Below the pieces are notes generated by a model, which was not told the origin of the DNA, searched no databases, and worked only from the letters and a program-made list of their open reading frames with translations. From Diaminobutyricimonas aerilata (lineage in GTDB: Bacteria; Actinomycetota; Actinomycetes; Actinomycetales; Microbacteriaceae), in contig NZ_PGFF01000001.1 in the NCBI RefSeq assembly GCF_002797715.1, positions 744,001 through 808,000 of the forward strand: a stretch of DNA of 64,000 nt. The letters are read 5' to 3'. Every line of letters begins with the position of its first letter. Within the stretch, counting starts at the first letter, position 1. The translations under genes and the position numbers were made by a program. Below are positions 35,995-44,159 of this stretch, piece by piece.

Positions 35995-37527
35995 CTAAGC
36001 GGTCACCTTCGGCTCGATCTCTGGCTCCGCATCCCGCGTCCGGTCCGTGTGCTGAGTACCCCACCAGATTGCGAGGGCGATGAGGCTGACGCTGAACGCA
36101 ACCGTTCCGGCGAGCCAGACGACGTTGGGGCCAAACGGAAGCCCCCACCACCACTCGATGGATGATTCGAGGTTCGCGCCGCCCACATCCGTCCCTGTGA
36201 CATAACGACGGAGGTTTGTGTGCAGCGCCGCGCCATTCGCGATGCTCAGAGCGGCAACCAGCGCCCAACGTTGTGGGGTGCTGAGCTCGACGCGTCTGAG
36301 TCCAGTCAGTGACACCATGATGAGAATCAGCATGAGCGGGTATACGTACCGCGGCTGCACATAGGTTCCGACGTAAACCTGGTCGTGCACCAGGATGTAC
36401 ATCGGGATCGCGACAAGACTGGCCGCGACCAGCGCCAGCGCGATGCCTTTACGTCTGCCCACTTGCTGCAGTCCCCAGAAAAGTACTGCGGCATACGTTG
36501 CGATCGCGGGCACCCAGACCAGCGGCGGCAGGAAGGTGTCGAGCCAGCCTAGACCGGCCGTTCCCAGGGCTCCGGTCCACAGTTGGGGCAGCAGAGTTAG
36601 ATTGGTCAAGGTCAGGCCCCACACCTCGCCGGCCGAAGCGCCATCGTCTGCAAGGGTCGTCGGGTTGGCGGCGTTCGCATGGCCTGACGCGAAGAAGAAG
36701 ATGAGCGCAACGACTACGAGGAGAGCAGGAGCAGCGGCAGCGCGCAGGAACCGGCGCGTGGGGGAAAAGGCCAATACCGTACCGACGACGATCGCCAATC
36801 CGCTGTAGACCGCCGAGTCTCCACGCGCCCCCGCACCGATGATCGTTCCGACCAGCGCAAGCGCGATCAGCGCGATCCTGCGGCGTCGGTCGTCCTCGCG
36901 GAAATAGGCCGTGACCGCGAGCCAGGTGATGATCGCCGAGGTGATGGCCCAGCTACTGGGGTTCACACTGGCGACGAGGAACATACCGAGAGGGACCATG
37001 GCGGCTGCTGTGCCCCACAGCAGCGCGCCGCGCAATGAGCGGCCTACCAGCCCGAACGCGAGCGTGAGGAGCCCGACGAAGACGGCCGCATTGACGAGGC
37101 GCATCACGATGACCGAGAACGACACGTCCGGGCTTGCGAACGGACTGAGCGCGAGGTAATACAGGGGAGGGTAATCGCCCCGGAAATTGCCGCGGTCAGA
37201 CTCGACGAAGTCGTCGGCGTCGGACTGCGGGCAGGATGCCGCTTGCGTGGCATCGAAGCTGTAGCACTGTGAGGCCTCGAGTACCTGCTCGGGTACTCGG
37301 CGCTCATCCGCAGTGTCACCCTGGCCACACAGCCCCTCGCGCGGGCCCTGCGCGCACCAGATACTGGCCATGTGGTAGTCGTCATCGGGGCTGGACCCGA
37401 CAGGGGACGCAATCGCCCATGAGGCGAGCGCGAGGAACATCGCCAGCGGCACGGTCAGCAGGATCCATCGTCCGCGATGTACAGCAACGGGCTTCACTGA
37501 CTCGACTTCGTCACCACGCACTCGCAT
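35995..37527 (-). CDS. DUF2142-family polytopic membrane protein
   Basis: 510 aa, about 11-12 transmembrane segments. The start (ILLTVPLAMFLALASWAIASPVGSSPDDDYHMASIWCAQG) with PDDxYH, the Cys-rich first loop and RGNFRGDYPPLYYLALSPF match DUF2142 proteins, a GT-C-like group that occurs in O-antigen and teichoic-acid clusters. A lipid-linked sugar transfer role is plausible but unproven. A minus-strand TAGGGT hexamer abuts the ATG at 37527, so a leaderless start at GTG 37521 (two codons downstream) is also possible. Confidence 0.82.
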   Translation of the reverse strand: MRVRGDEVESVKPVAVHRGRWILLTVPLAMFLALASWAIASPVGSSPDDDYHMASIWCAQGPREGLCGQGDTADERRVPEQVLEASQCYSFDATQAASCPQSDADDFVESDRGNFRGDYPPLYYLALSPFASPDVSFSVIVMRLVNAAVFVGLLTLAFGLVGRSLRGALLWGTAAAMVPLGMFLVASVNPSSWAITSAIITWLAVTAYFREDDRRRRIALIALALVGTIIGAGARGDSAVYSGLAIVVGTVLAFSPTRRFLRAAAAPALLVVVALIFFFASGHANAANPTTLADDGASAGEVWGLTLTNLTLLPQLWTGALGTAGLGWLDTFLPPLVWVPAIATYAAVLFWGLQQVGRRKGIALALVAASLVAIPMYILVHDQVYVGTYVQPRYVYPLMLILIMVSLTGLRRVELSTPQRWALVAALSIANGAALHTNLRRYVTGTDVGGANLESSIEWWWGLPFGPNVVWLAGTVAFSVSLIALAIWWGTQHTDRTRDAEPEIEPKVTA

Positions 37528-37613
37528 ACCCTAGCTTGTGGCTCGAGTCGGTCATGTCTGCTCTCGCCTAGGATCGTCGAGGCGCGCGATCTGTTGTCGA
37601 TAGAAGGGACACG

Positions 37614-38666
37614 GTGGACGTCGAACTCTCGGTTGTCATCCCTGCGTACAACTCTGCACCCTGGCTCCCCTCGACCCTCGATGCTCTCGCGGATGCTCTG
37701 GCGCAAGCGGACATGCCTTTCGAGATCCTCGTTGTAGACGACGGCTCAACAGACGACACCTCATCCGTTGTGCGTACGTGGAGCACCACGCATCAGGTGC
37801 CCGTCCGTATCCTCCGGCAGACGAACTCGGGCCGGTTCCTGGCACGGTGGGCAGGGGTGACGGCGGCGGCCGGGAGCAGGCTGCTGCTCCTTGACTCGCG
37901 CGTTCTTCTTCATCGGGGAGCCCTCGCTCACGTGGAGGCTGTGGAACGCCGTAGTCAGCAGCAGGAGACCTGGAACGCCCATGTCGTCACCGACGGAGCC
38001 GGACCCTTGGTGACCCTGTTCTGGGAGGTCCCGGTTCACGTGTTCTGGGGTCGCTATCTTCGCGCGCCGCGAGCGACCCACATCGATCTGCGAAATTTTG
38101 ATCGCCTGCCCAAAGGCACCACCGCGTTCCTCGTCGAGCGGATGAGCTTCCTCGAGGCCGCGCGAGCCTGCTGGCCCGAGGGCGATGCGAGGTTCGTCTC
38201 GGACGACACCCGCCTACTGCGCTACCTCTGCGCGCGTTCTTCCCTACGCTTGGACCCGTCGTTCAGTGCGACATACCGGGCACGGACATCCCTGGGGGCC
38301 TTTCTGGCTCACGCTCGGGACCGAGGCACGCTCTTCGTCGATTCGTATGCAGGCACGTCCGTGTTCCGTACAGTCACGCTGCTCCTGCTCGTCGCCGCCC
38401 CGATCGCCATCCTGACGGTGATTGCCTGGCTGGCCCTCGCCGGTGCCTGGACGGGGGCTGCTGCCGTCCTGATCGCCAGCTTGGTCGCCCTCGCTCTCCC
38501 CGCCGCTCTTGCTCTCCGCAATGGTGTCGCTCACCGCGCAGTCGCGTCCTACTTCGCCTATTCCGTTCCGTTTGCGTTGTGGTTTTGGGCCGGCCTAACA
38601 CGAGGAGCGATCATTCACCGCAGGAAGTTCGTCCGGGCTTCCCGCGTCACCGAGGAGGCTTCGTGA
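37614..38666 (+). CDS. Membrane-anchored GT2 glycosyltransferase
   Basis: 350 aa. GT2 start VELSVVIPAYNSAPWLPSTLDAL, VVDDGSTDDTSSVV, GRFLARWAGVTAA and LLLDSRVLL (DxD position is D-S-R, unusual). The C-terminal third has three hydrophobic segments (VTLLLLVAAPIAILTVIAW, AAVLIASLVALALPAALAL, YFAYSVPFALWFWAGL). GTG 37614 follows GAAGGGA; TAGGAT at 37569-37574 may be the -10. Coupled to the epimerase gene by GTGA. Confidence 0.84.
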   Translation: MDVELSVVIPAYNSAPWLPSTLDALADALAQADMPFEILVVDDGSTDDTSSVVRTWSTTHQVPVRILRQTNSGRFLARWAGVTAAAGSRLLLLDSRVLLHRGALAHVEAVERRSQQQETWNAHVVTDGAGPLVTLFWEVPVHVFWGRYLRAPRATHIDLRNFDRLPKGTTAFLVERMSFLEAARACWPEGDARFVSDDTRLLRYLCARSSLRLDPSFSATYRARTSLGAFLAHARDRGTLFVDSYAGTSVFRTVTLLLLVAAPIAILTVIAWLALAGAWTGAAAVLIASLVALALPAALALRNGVAHRAVASYFAYSVPFALWFWAGLTRGAIIHRRKFVRASRVTEEAS

Positions 38667-39730
38667 TCATCTTCATCTACGGAACGACCGCTGAGGCCAT
38701 CAAACTGGCGCCCGTCATCCGGCGGTTGATGAATAAGGGCGTCGCGTTCGAGCAGTGGTTGACCCACCAACACACCGAGGCTCTCGCCAAGCTCCTGCCG
38801 GAGCTCGGCCTCCCCCCGGCTGACCGGGTCATCGCCTACGGCAATCAAGGGGAACCACTGCGCTCCTATGGCGACGTGCTGCGCTGGCTCTGGAGCATCT
38901 TGAGATGGCTCGTTTCGCATGCACGTGGTCTGCGACGTTCCCTTCCGCGATCGAGTGTCGTCGTTGTCCATGGAGATACCATGACGAGCGTCGTGGGGGC
39001 GTTCATCGCGCGTCGCCTCAAGCTTCCCAGCGCTCACGTAGAGGCCGGGCTGCGTTCCGGGGACTGGCGCAATCCTTTCCCTGAGGAGCTTGACCGTCGG
39101 ATCGTGGGTCGGTGGGCCAGGCTGCACTACGCACCTTCTCTCGAAGCGGTCGACAATCTGAAAGGCCGGCCAGGCGTGGTGTACACCGAGGGGAACACCG
39201 TCATCGACGCCATACTCGATCGCGATCAGGTGGAGACGGGGGACGATACGTCGTTCGGGATCGTCCTTCTTCACCGATTCGAGTTCATCTCCAACCCGAA
39301 CCTGGTCAACGAGACGATGAGTCGACTCTCGGCCAGCCCGGTCAAGTTGAGAGTGCTGGTGGACGCCTACTCCTCATCGAAGATGACCGAGGCGGCTGAC
39401 CGGCATCCAGAAATCTTCACCGTGATGCCGAAGCTCGACCATGAGGGTTTCATCGCGCTGGCGCGTCGCGCGGAGTTCATCGTGACCGACTCTGGTGGAG
39501 TGCAGGAGGAAGCAGCGCTACTGGGCGTGCCCACGCTCGTTCACCGACGGGCGACTGAGCGTGCCGAGGGCCTGGGCGAGAACGCGGTGCTCTCAGGCTG
39601 GGATCAGAACGTCGTGTCGCGCTTCCTCGCGGAATACGCGCGGTACCGGAGACCTCAGCGCAAACTGGAGCGTTCCCCTTCCGACATCGTGGTCGAGGAC
39701 CTCCTCAGCCATGGCTTCGGCTCCCGCTGA
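38663..39730 (+). CDS. WecB-like UDP-GlcNAc 2-epimerase family protein
   Basis: 355 aa. Motifs: TAEAIKLAPVIRRL, VVVVHGDTMTSVVGAF, HVEAGLRSGDWRNPFPEELDRRIVGR, YAPSLEAVDNL, GNTVIDAI and VTDSGGVQEEAALLGVPTLVHR. WecB enzymes interconvert UDP-GlcNAc and UDP-ManNAc. Most active-site positions are kept, but the usual GTRPE at the N-terminus is GTTAE (the conserved Arg is Thr) and HRREN is HRFEF. The reaction could differ or be hydrolytic, giving ManNAc for the NeuB-like enzyme elsewhere in the window; inferred. GTG 38663 has a strong GAGGAGG site and overlaps the GT2 stop. Confidence 0.84.
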   Translation: MIIFIYGTTAEAIKLAPVIRRLMNKGVAFEQWLTHQHTEALAKLLPELGLPPADRVIAYGNQGEPLRSYGDVLRWLWSILRWLVSHARGLRRSLPRSSVVVVHGDTMTSVVGAFIARRLKLPSAHVEAGLRSGDWRNPFPEELDRRIVGRWARLHYAPSLEAVDNLKGRPGVVYTEGNTVIDAILDRDQVETGDDTSFGIVLLHRFEFISNPNLVNETMSRLSASPVKLRVLVDAYSSSKMTEAADRHPEIFTVMPKLDHEGFIALARRAEFIVTDSGGVQEEAALLGVPTLVHRRATERAEGLGENAVLSGWDQNVVSRFLAEYARYRRPQRKLERSPSDIVVEDLLSHGFGSR

Positions 39731-39735
39731 CTCTG

Positions 39736-40653
39736 TCAGCGCGCGTCGAGACCGATCCACTCGGGGAACAGTAGGTCGGCTTTCGCGGTTCCTGTCTCGT
39801 TCCAGGGCCGCGGAGCGATGACTGGGAGATTGGAATCGCGCCTCCGCATCAGCCAGCCGGCCCACCAGCTGAAGCTCGAATTGCTCATGACGAGGCCGCT
39901 GCCGTAGGACATCGCGCGCATGGTGTTCACCGGCGAGAGCACGCCTTCTGGGTCGGCGAATTCGATGTCGAGATCGAGGTCGCCCAACTCCTCCTGGACA
40001 AGGTTGGGGGAGTCGGAGAAAAGCCTGAGCGGTGCGGCTGCGCCCATCTGTTGCAGAAGTCGATACGCGCGCCGCGCGTATGCCGTCGTCGCAATGACCC
40101 GCCGCGACTCCGGCGCGTTCAGGTAGTCACCGCGTCTCAGGTGCAGTGTCAGTCGCGGTGTCGCAGCGTAGTGGGCCAGGAGGTCCGCCTCTGCCGGTGA
40201 GGTCGGTGCGCTCTCGATCAGTTGATGCATCGAATCGGCGGAGCGCTCGAAATACCGCGCTGACTGGAAGTAACCGAAGATGGTCGTTCCAGGCCGGATG
40301 TCGTTGATGGCGGGGTCGTACCGTGAGGAATCACGTTCGAAGAAGACCCGCCTACGAACCGGACGGGTGAAACGCGGAAATGGCAGGACTCGTTCCTTGC
40401 TCAGGCGCACGGAAGTCCAAGGGCTGTGCGGGCCCAGGACGACACCCGGTGCCCCGATGTCCTCCAGTTCGAAACGCCAGCCCCCTCGGACGTCGTGATT
40501 GGAGGTATCGAGGTACAGCGGGCATTCGAGTCGCTTCGCCTGCTCCCACGCGGCCGCCAGAATGAACAGCTGATTACCGAGCCCACCCGCTACGTAGGCG
40601 CATACGCCATTGCCGATGTTTATCTCGGTGTGCTGGGTGACCGACTTGTTCAC
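39736..40653 (-). CDS. GT11 alpha-1,2-fucosyl-/colitosyltransferase-like enzyme
   Basis: 305 aa. GT11 landmarks are AGGLGNQLFILAAAW (22-36), HLRRGDYLN (171-179) with the GDP-binding Arg, DLDIEFAD and VMSNSSFSWWAGWLM. GT11 enzymes transfer L-fucose from GDP-fucose in alpha-1,2 linkage. An E. coli O55 GT11 enzyme (WbgN) was reported to transfer colitose. The Gmd/Fcl/ColD set 3-6 kb away provides the GDP-sugar, so colitose is a serious option here. GTG start at 40653 preceded by AGGGGCTC and a TAGGGT hexamer. Confidence 0.88.
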   Translation of the reverse strand: MNKSVTQHTEINIGNGVCAYVAGGLGNQLFILAAAWEQAKRLECPLYLDTSNHDVRGGWRFELEDIGAPGVVLGPHSPWTSVRLSKERVLPFPRFTRPVRRRVFFERDSSRYDPAINDIRPGTTIFGYFQSARYFERSADSMHQLIESAPTSPAEADLLAHYAATPRLTLHLRRGDYLNAPESRRVIATTAYARRAYRLLQQMGAAAPLRLFSDSPNLVQEELGDLDLDIEFADPEGVLSPVNTMRAMSYGSGLVMSNSSFSWWAGWLMRRRDSNLPVIAPRPWNETGTAKADLLFPEWIGLDAR

Positions 40654-40681
40654 GAGCCCCTACCCTAGCCGGGCGGCGCTC

Positions 40682-41956
40682 CTATGGGCGATCGCCGGTG
40701 GTCGCAGCTGTGCGGCCCGCGCGCCATTCGAGCACGATGAATGCCGCAAGCACCGCGGTACCCGTCAGTCCGATGCTGATCACGAACTCGGTCAAGCGAG
40801 GGAGAAGAAGGATTCCCGCCCCGAACTGGGCGAAGGCAGCCGCAAGAAGCACGATTAACGCCGGCCGAGATGCTGTGGCCGTCATCCGGATGAGTAGCCC
40901 CTGCGCGACGATCCACGGGACGTATGCCAATGCAAGCCCGGCGAGGATCGTGGCGGCGCCCGAATACTGGATGCCGTACACGAGCACCAGAACCGGACGG
41001 CCGAGGGTCCAGAACAGCAGGAAGAGGGCGAACCCTCCCAGCAAGGTCACCATAGCGGTCAACCGCACCCCCAGGCGGCTGAGTTCGGCGTTGCCTTCCT
41101 GGCGCACGAATCGCGGCAGCAAGTACAGCGAAAGGGTGGCCGGGATAAGAAGACCCGACTTGACCAACGTCACAGCGGCGGCATATTGACCTGCCTCCTC
41201 CGCGGGAATCGCGTTCCTCACGAGGATGACGTCGACGTTGGTCATCCAAGCGAAGGTGATCGTCGTGACGATCACCACGAGTGAGTCAGCCGAGAACGGG
41301 CGCCCACCATCGGTCATTCCCACCCTGCGTGCTCTGCCTTGAGCGCCGACCACCGCGAGCAGGCTGCCCGCAAGCACCGCAAGGAGCGCGCCCTCCAGCC
41401 GCATTCCGGCAGCGAACACCGCGCTCACCAGAGCGACCCGAAGGAGCAGGGAGGCGGTCGACCACCAGACGGCAGCCTGGGAGTCGCCGCTTCCCTGGAT
41501 AATCCCGACAGCGCGCGCGAAAAGGAAGCTCAGGAGTACCGAGATCGCTGCGAGGAAGGGGACGAACCATTCGGTGTCAAGGGCGGCTGAGATGGCGGGA
41601 GATGCGACAGCAACGATCGCAGCGCCGCCCAGGCCGAAGGCCAGGGCTTCGATGAGAGTGGGATCGCTGCTCAGGCGCTTCAACGAGCGCGCCCGTGGCG
41701 TTGAGAGGGCACGCGCGGTATGAACCGCGACGGAGTTTTGCAGTGAAGCGCTACCGAATGCCGCCACATTGACAATCGCGAAGAAGGCGGACAGAACGCC
41801 GAACCGCTCGGCTCCGAGTACACGAGCGGTGATGATCTGGAAACCGAACGTCGCCAGAATGCCCAGAGCGCTGGCGAGGCCGATCTTCACAACCGCAGCT
41901 CCGTGCGACGAGACGTGCGGCGACAAGCGCATCCACAGGCGGCGGATTCGGTTCAC
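40682..41956 (-). CDS. Polysaccharide flippase (Wzx-like, MOP superfamily)
   Basis: 424 aa with about 12-14 transmembrane segments: KIGLASALGILATFGFQIITARVLGAERFGVLSAFFAIVN is the typical MOP start (ARxLG-xxxFG), with VILVRNAIPAEEAGQYAAAVTLVKSGLLIPATLSLYLLPRF in the second half. Flips lipid-linked oligosaccharide across the membrane for a Wzx/Wzy route. GTG start at 41956; a TAGACT -10 lies at 42014-42019 on the minus strand. It is in the same direction as the GT11 gene, 28 nt apart. Confidence 0.88.
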   Translation of the reverse strand: MNRIRRLWMRLSPHVSSHGAAVVKIGLASALGILATFGFQIITARVLGAERFGVLSAFFAIVNVAAFGSASLQNSVAVHTARALSTPRARSLKRLSSDPTLIEALAFGLGGAAIVAVASPAISAALDTEWFVPFLAAISVLLSFLFARAVGIIQGSGDSQAAVWWSTASLLLRVALVSAVFAAGMRLEGALLAVLAGSLLAVVGAQGRARRVGMTDGGRPFSADSLVVIVTTITFAWMTNVDVILVRNAIPAEEAGQYAAAVTLVKSGLLIPATLSLYLLPRFVRQEGNAELSRLGVRLTAMVTLLGGFALFLLFWTLGRPVLVLVYGIQYSGAATILAGLALAYVPWIVAQGLLIRMTATASRPALIVLLAAAFAQFGAGILLLPRLTEFVISIGLTGTAVLAAFIVLEWRAGRTAATTGDRP

Positions 41957-42028
41957 GGATTCCCATCTGCAGACGTTCGCGGCCGCTGTAGCTCGACGCG
42001 GCGCGCCAGCACGAGTCTAGAGAGTCGA

Positions 42029-42034
42029 TACGAT
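42029..42034 (+). promoter_or_regulatory. -10 hexamer TACGAT of GT2/DUF2304 operon, leaderless
   Basis: TACGAT ends 6 nt before GTG 42041. The divergent flippase -10 (TAGACT, 42014-42019 minus) is 10 bp away. Confidence 0.45.
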
Positions 42035-42040
42035 TGGCGC

Positions 42041-42775
42041 GTGCGAGCGGACTTCAGCGGGATCCTCATCGTCGTGCCCGCATGGAACGAGGAGGAGTCC
42101 GTCGGCGCAGTGGTGAGGGACGTTCGTCACACTCTGCCCGGCGCAACATGCTTGGTCGTCGACGATGGTTCGACCGACTCGACTTCACTCCGCGCCAAGG
42201 AAGCAGGCGCACGTGTTGTTCGGCTCCCGTTCAACCTCGGTGTCGGTGGCGCCATGCGCCTGGGCTTCAAGTTCGCGCGGGATGCTGGCTTCGACGCCGT
42301 CGTGCAGATCGACGCTGACGGTCAACACAATCCTGCTGACGTGCCCGCATTGCTGGACGCGTTGCGAACATCTGACATCGCCATCGGGGCTCGATTCGCG
42401 GGCGTGGGGGAATACGCCGCACGCGGTCCGCGTCGCTGGGCGATGCGCCTGCTGTCCTCGGTGCTGAGCCGGGTAGCCCGGACGAAGCTCACCGACACCA
42501 CATCCGGCTTCCGCGCTTGCGGTCCGAAAGCGATGGCGATCTTCGCCGAGAATTACCCCGCGGAATATCTAGGGGACACCATCGAGGCTCTCGTCATCGC
42601 CGCCCGAGAGGGATGCGTGCTGACTCAGGTGCCGGTCGCAATGAACCCGAGAATGGCGGGAACGCCGTCGCACAATCCCGCCAAGGCCGCGGTGTACCTC
42701 GCCCGTGTCGTCTTGTCGCTCGTCTTCGCCCTGGTCAAGCCGACTTCTTCCTACCGAGAGGCGGCCGCTACATGA
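42041..42775 (+). CDS. GT2 family, polyprenyl-phosphate-sugar-synthase-like (DPM1-like)
   Basis: 244 aa. ILIVVPAWNEEESVGAVVRDV, CLVVDDGSTDSTS, RLPFNLGVGGAMRLGFKFARDAGFDAVVQIDADGQHNP (DxD) and TDTTSGFRACGPKAM, the pattern of dolichol-phosphate-mannose-synthase-like GT2 enzymes that load a sugar on a polyprenyl phosphate. The start GTG 42041 is set by the -10 six nt upstream; the longer open frame lacks GT2 character. The following DUF2304 gene overlaps (ATGA), a common pairing. Confidence 0.88.
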   Translation: MRADFSGILIVVPAWNEEESVGAVVRDVRHTLPGATCLVVDDGSTDSTSLRAKEAGARVVRLPFNLGVGGAMRLGFKFARDAGFDAVVQIDADGQHNPADVPALLDALRTSDIAIGARFAGVGEYAARGPRRWAMRLLSSVLSRVARTKLTDTTSGFRACGPKAMAIFAENYPAEYLGDTIEALVIAAREGCVLTQVPVAMNPRMAGTPSHNPAKAAVYLARVVLSLVFALVKPTSSYREAAAT

Positions 42776-43140
42776 GCCCGGTCACGTATGCCTTCGCCGT
42801 TGCGTCTTCGGTGTTCACGCTCGCTCTAGTCGTCTGGCTACTGCGCAGAGGTCGTCTTCGGGAGCGGCACGCGATCTGGTGGCTGATCGCGTCGTCGCTC
42901 GCATTAATCGTTAGCATCTTCCCCGCCACCCTCGCTTGGGCGACGTCACTGCTGGGCTTCAGTATCGGGTCCAACCTCGTGTACTTCACGAGTATCGCGA
43001 TCCTCGTGCTGGTGTGCATTCAGCACAGCTCGGAGCTCACCAGGGTGGAAGCCCAGGTTCGTACGCTGGCAGAAGAGGTGGCCCTTCTCCGACTGGCTGT
43101 CTCCGAGCCCGATGATCCGTCTCGGAGCGATCGCGGCTGA
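42772..43140 (+). CDS. DUF2304 small membrane protein
   Basis: 122 aa with three transmembrane segments (about 5-22, 33-52, 60-82), WLLRRGRLRERHAIWWLIASSLALIVSIFP matching DUF2304, then a cytoplasmic coiled helix (HSSELTRVEAQVRTLAEEVALLRL). Such proteins habitually sit beside DPM1-like GT2 genes and probably form the membrane partner of that enzyme. ATGA overlap with the GT2. Confidence 0.87.
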   Translation: MSPVTYAFAVASSVFTLALVVWLLRRGRLRERHAIWWLIASSLALIVSIFPATLAWATSLLGFSIGSNLVYFTSIAILVLVCIQHSSELTRVEAQVRTLAEEVALLRLAVSEPDDPSRSDRG

Positions 43141-43208
43141 CGTGGGACATCGCTCTCCGCGGCTGGCTTAGGCTGAAGTGTTGGGATCGAGGCAGTGAAG
43201 GGCGAGTA

Positions 43209-44159
43209 ATGCGAGTAGTTCTGACGGGCGGGCGCGGAATGCTTTCCTCGGCGATCGCCCGCGCGTGGCAAACGGAGCGACCTGGAGACAAGATCATCCG
43301 GCTCACTCGTGAAGACGCCGACTTGACCAACGCAGCAGACGCCCGTCGCGCGTTGGCGAACGCTCAACCGGACTTGCTGATCCACGCTGCGGCGAAGGTC
43401 GGTGGTATCGCGGCGAACGTAGCGGACCCTGCCGGCTTCCTGATGGACAATCTGCTCATCGACACGAGCGTGCTTCGGGCAGCGACTGATCTGGGGGTCC
43501 GCGATCTCGTCTATGTGGGCAGCTCGTGTATGTACCCCAAGGACTACCGCCAACCGCTTGTCGAGACGGACATTCTGGCGGCGCCGCTGGAACCGACGAA
43601 CGAGGGGTACGCGATCGCCAAGATCGCAGCGGCCAAGTATTGCGAGTACGCCTCACAGCAGTTCGGACTCAACTACCGGGTGATCGTCCCCTCCAACCTG
43701 TACGGTCCGGGCGATGACTATGCGACCGGTCGAAGCCACCTTGTCGCCGCCGCAATCGCGAAGACCCACGCGGCGAAGATCGCGGGAGCGGGATCGGTAG
43801 AGGTCTGGGGAGATGGCACGGCCCGACGCGAGTTCACCTTCGTCGACGACGTCGCACGATGGCTCGCGACGGCCACGGGTGATATGGCCGAGTGGCCAGC
43901 GATGCTTAATGTCGGGGCGGGGCGCGATCACACGGTTCTCGAGATCCATCAGATCGCGGCACGCGTGACGGGTTGGGAGGGCGAGTTCGAGCTGCAGCCC
44001 GAGCGTCCTGCCGGTATGCGCCAGAAACTCATGGACTCCGGCGAGGCCAAGAAGCGTGGTTGGCGTCCGACTACCTCGCTGGAGAATGGCATGCGCATCG
44101 CGTACGAGGCTTTCCTCGCGCGGGAAGCCGAACAGCAGCAGGAAGGCACGAGGGTATGA
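43209..44159 (+). CDS. GDP-L-fucose-synthase-like / ColC-like epimerase-reductase
   Basis: 316 aa SDR. GGRGML (7-12) binds NADPH; SSCMYP puts the catalytic Ser105 and Cys107, YAIAK gives Tyr134 and Lys138, and RSHLV gives His177, matching the Ser/Cys/Tyr/Lys/His set of GDP-fucose synthase. Fcl epimerises and reduces GDP-4-keto-6-deoxymannose to GDP-L-fucose; the homologous ColC performs the same chemistry on the 3-deoxy intermediate to give GDP-L-colitose. As the ColD-like gene is coupled directly downstream (ATGA), the ColC role is quite possible; sequence alone does not decide. ATG start with GAAGGGCGAG upstream. Confidence 0.88.
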   Translation: MRVVLTGGRGMLSSAIARAWQTERPGDKIIRLTREDADLTNAADARRALANAQPDLLIHAAAKVGGIAANVADPAGFLMDNLLIDTSVLRAATDLGVRDLVYVGSSCMYPKDYRQPLVETDILAAPLEPTNEGYAIAKIAAAKYCEYASQQFGLNYRVIVPSNLYGPGDDYATGRSHLVAAAIAKTHAAKIAGAGSVEVWGDGTARREFTFVDDVARWLATATGDMAEWPAMLNVGAGRDHTVLEIHQIAARVTGWEGEFELQPERPAGMRQKLMDSGEAKKRGWRPTTSLENGMRIAYEAFLAREAEQQQEGTRV

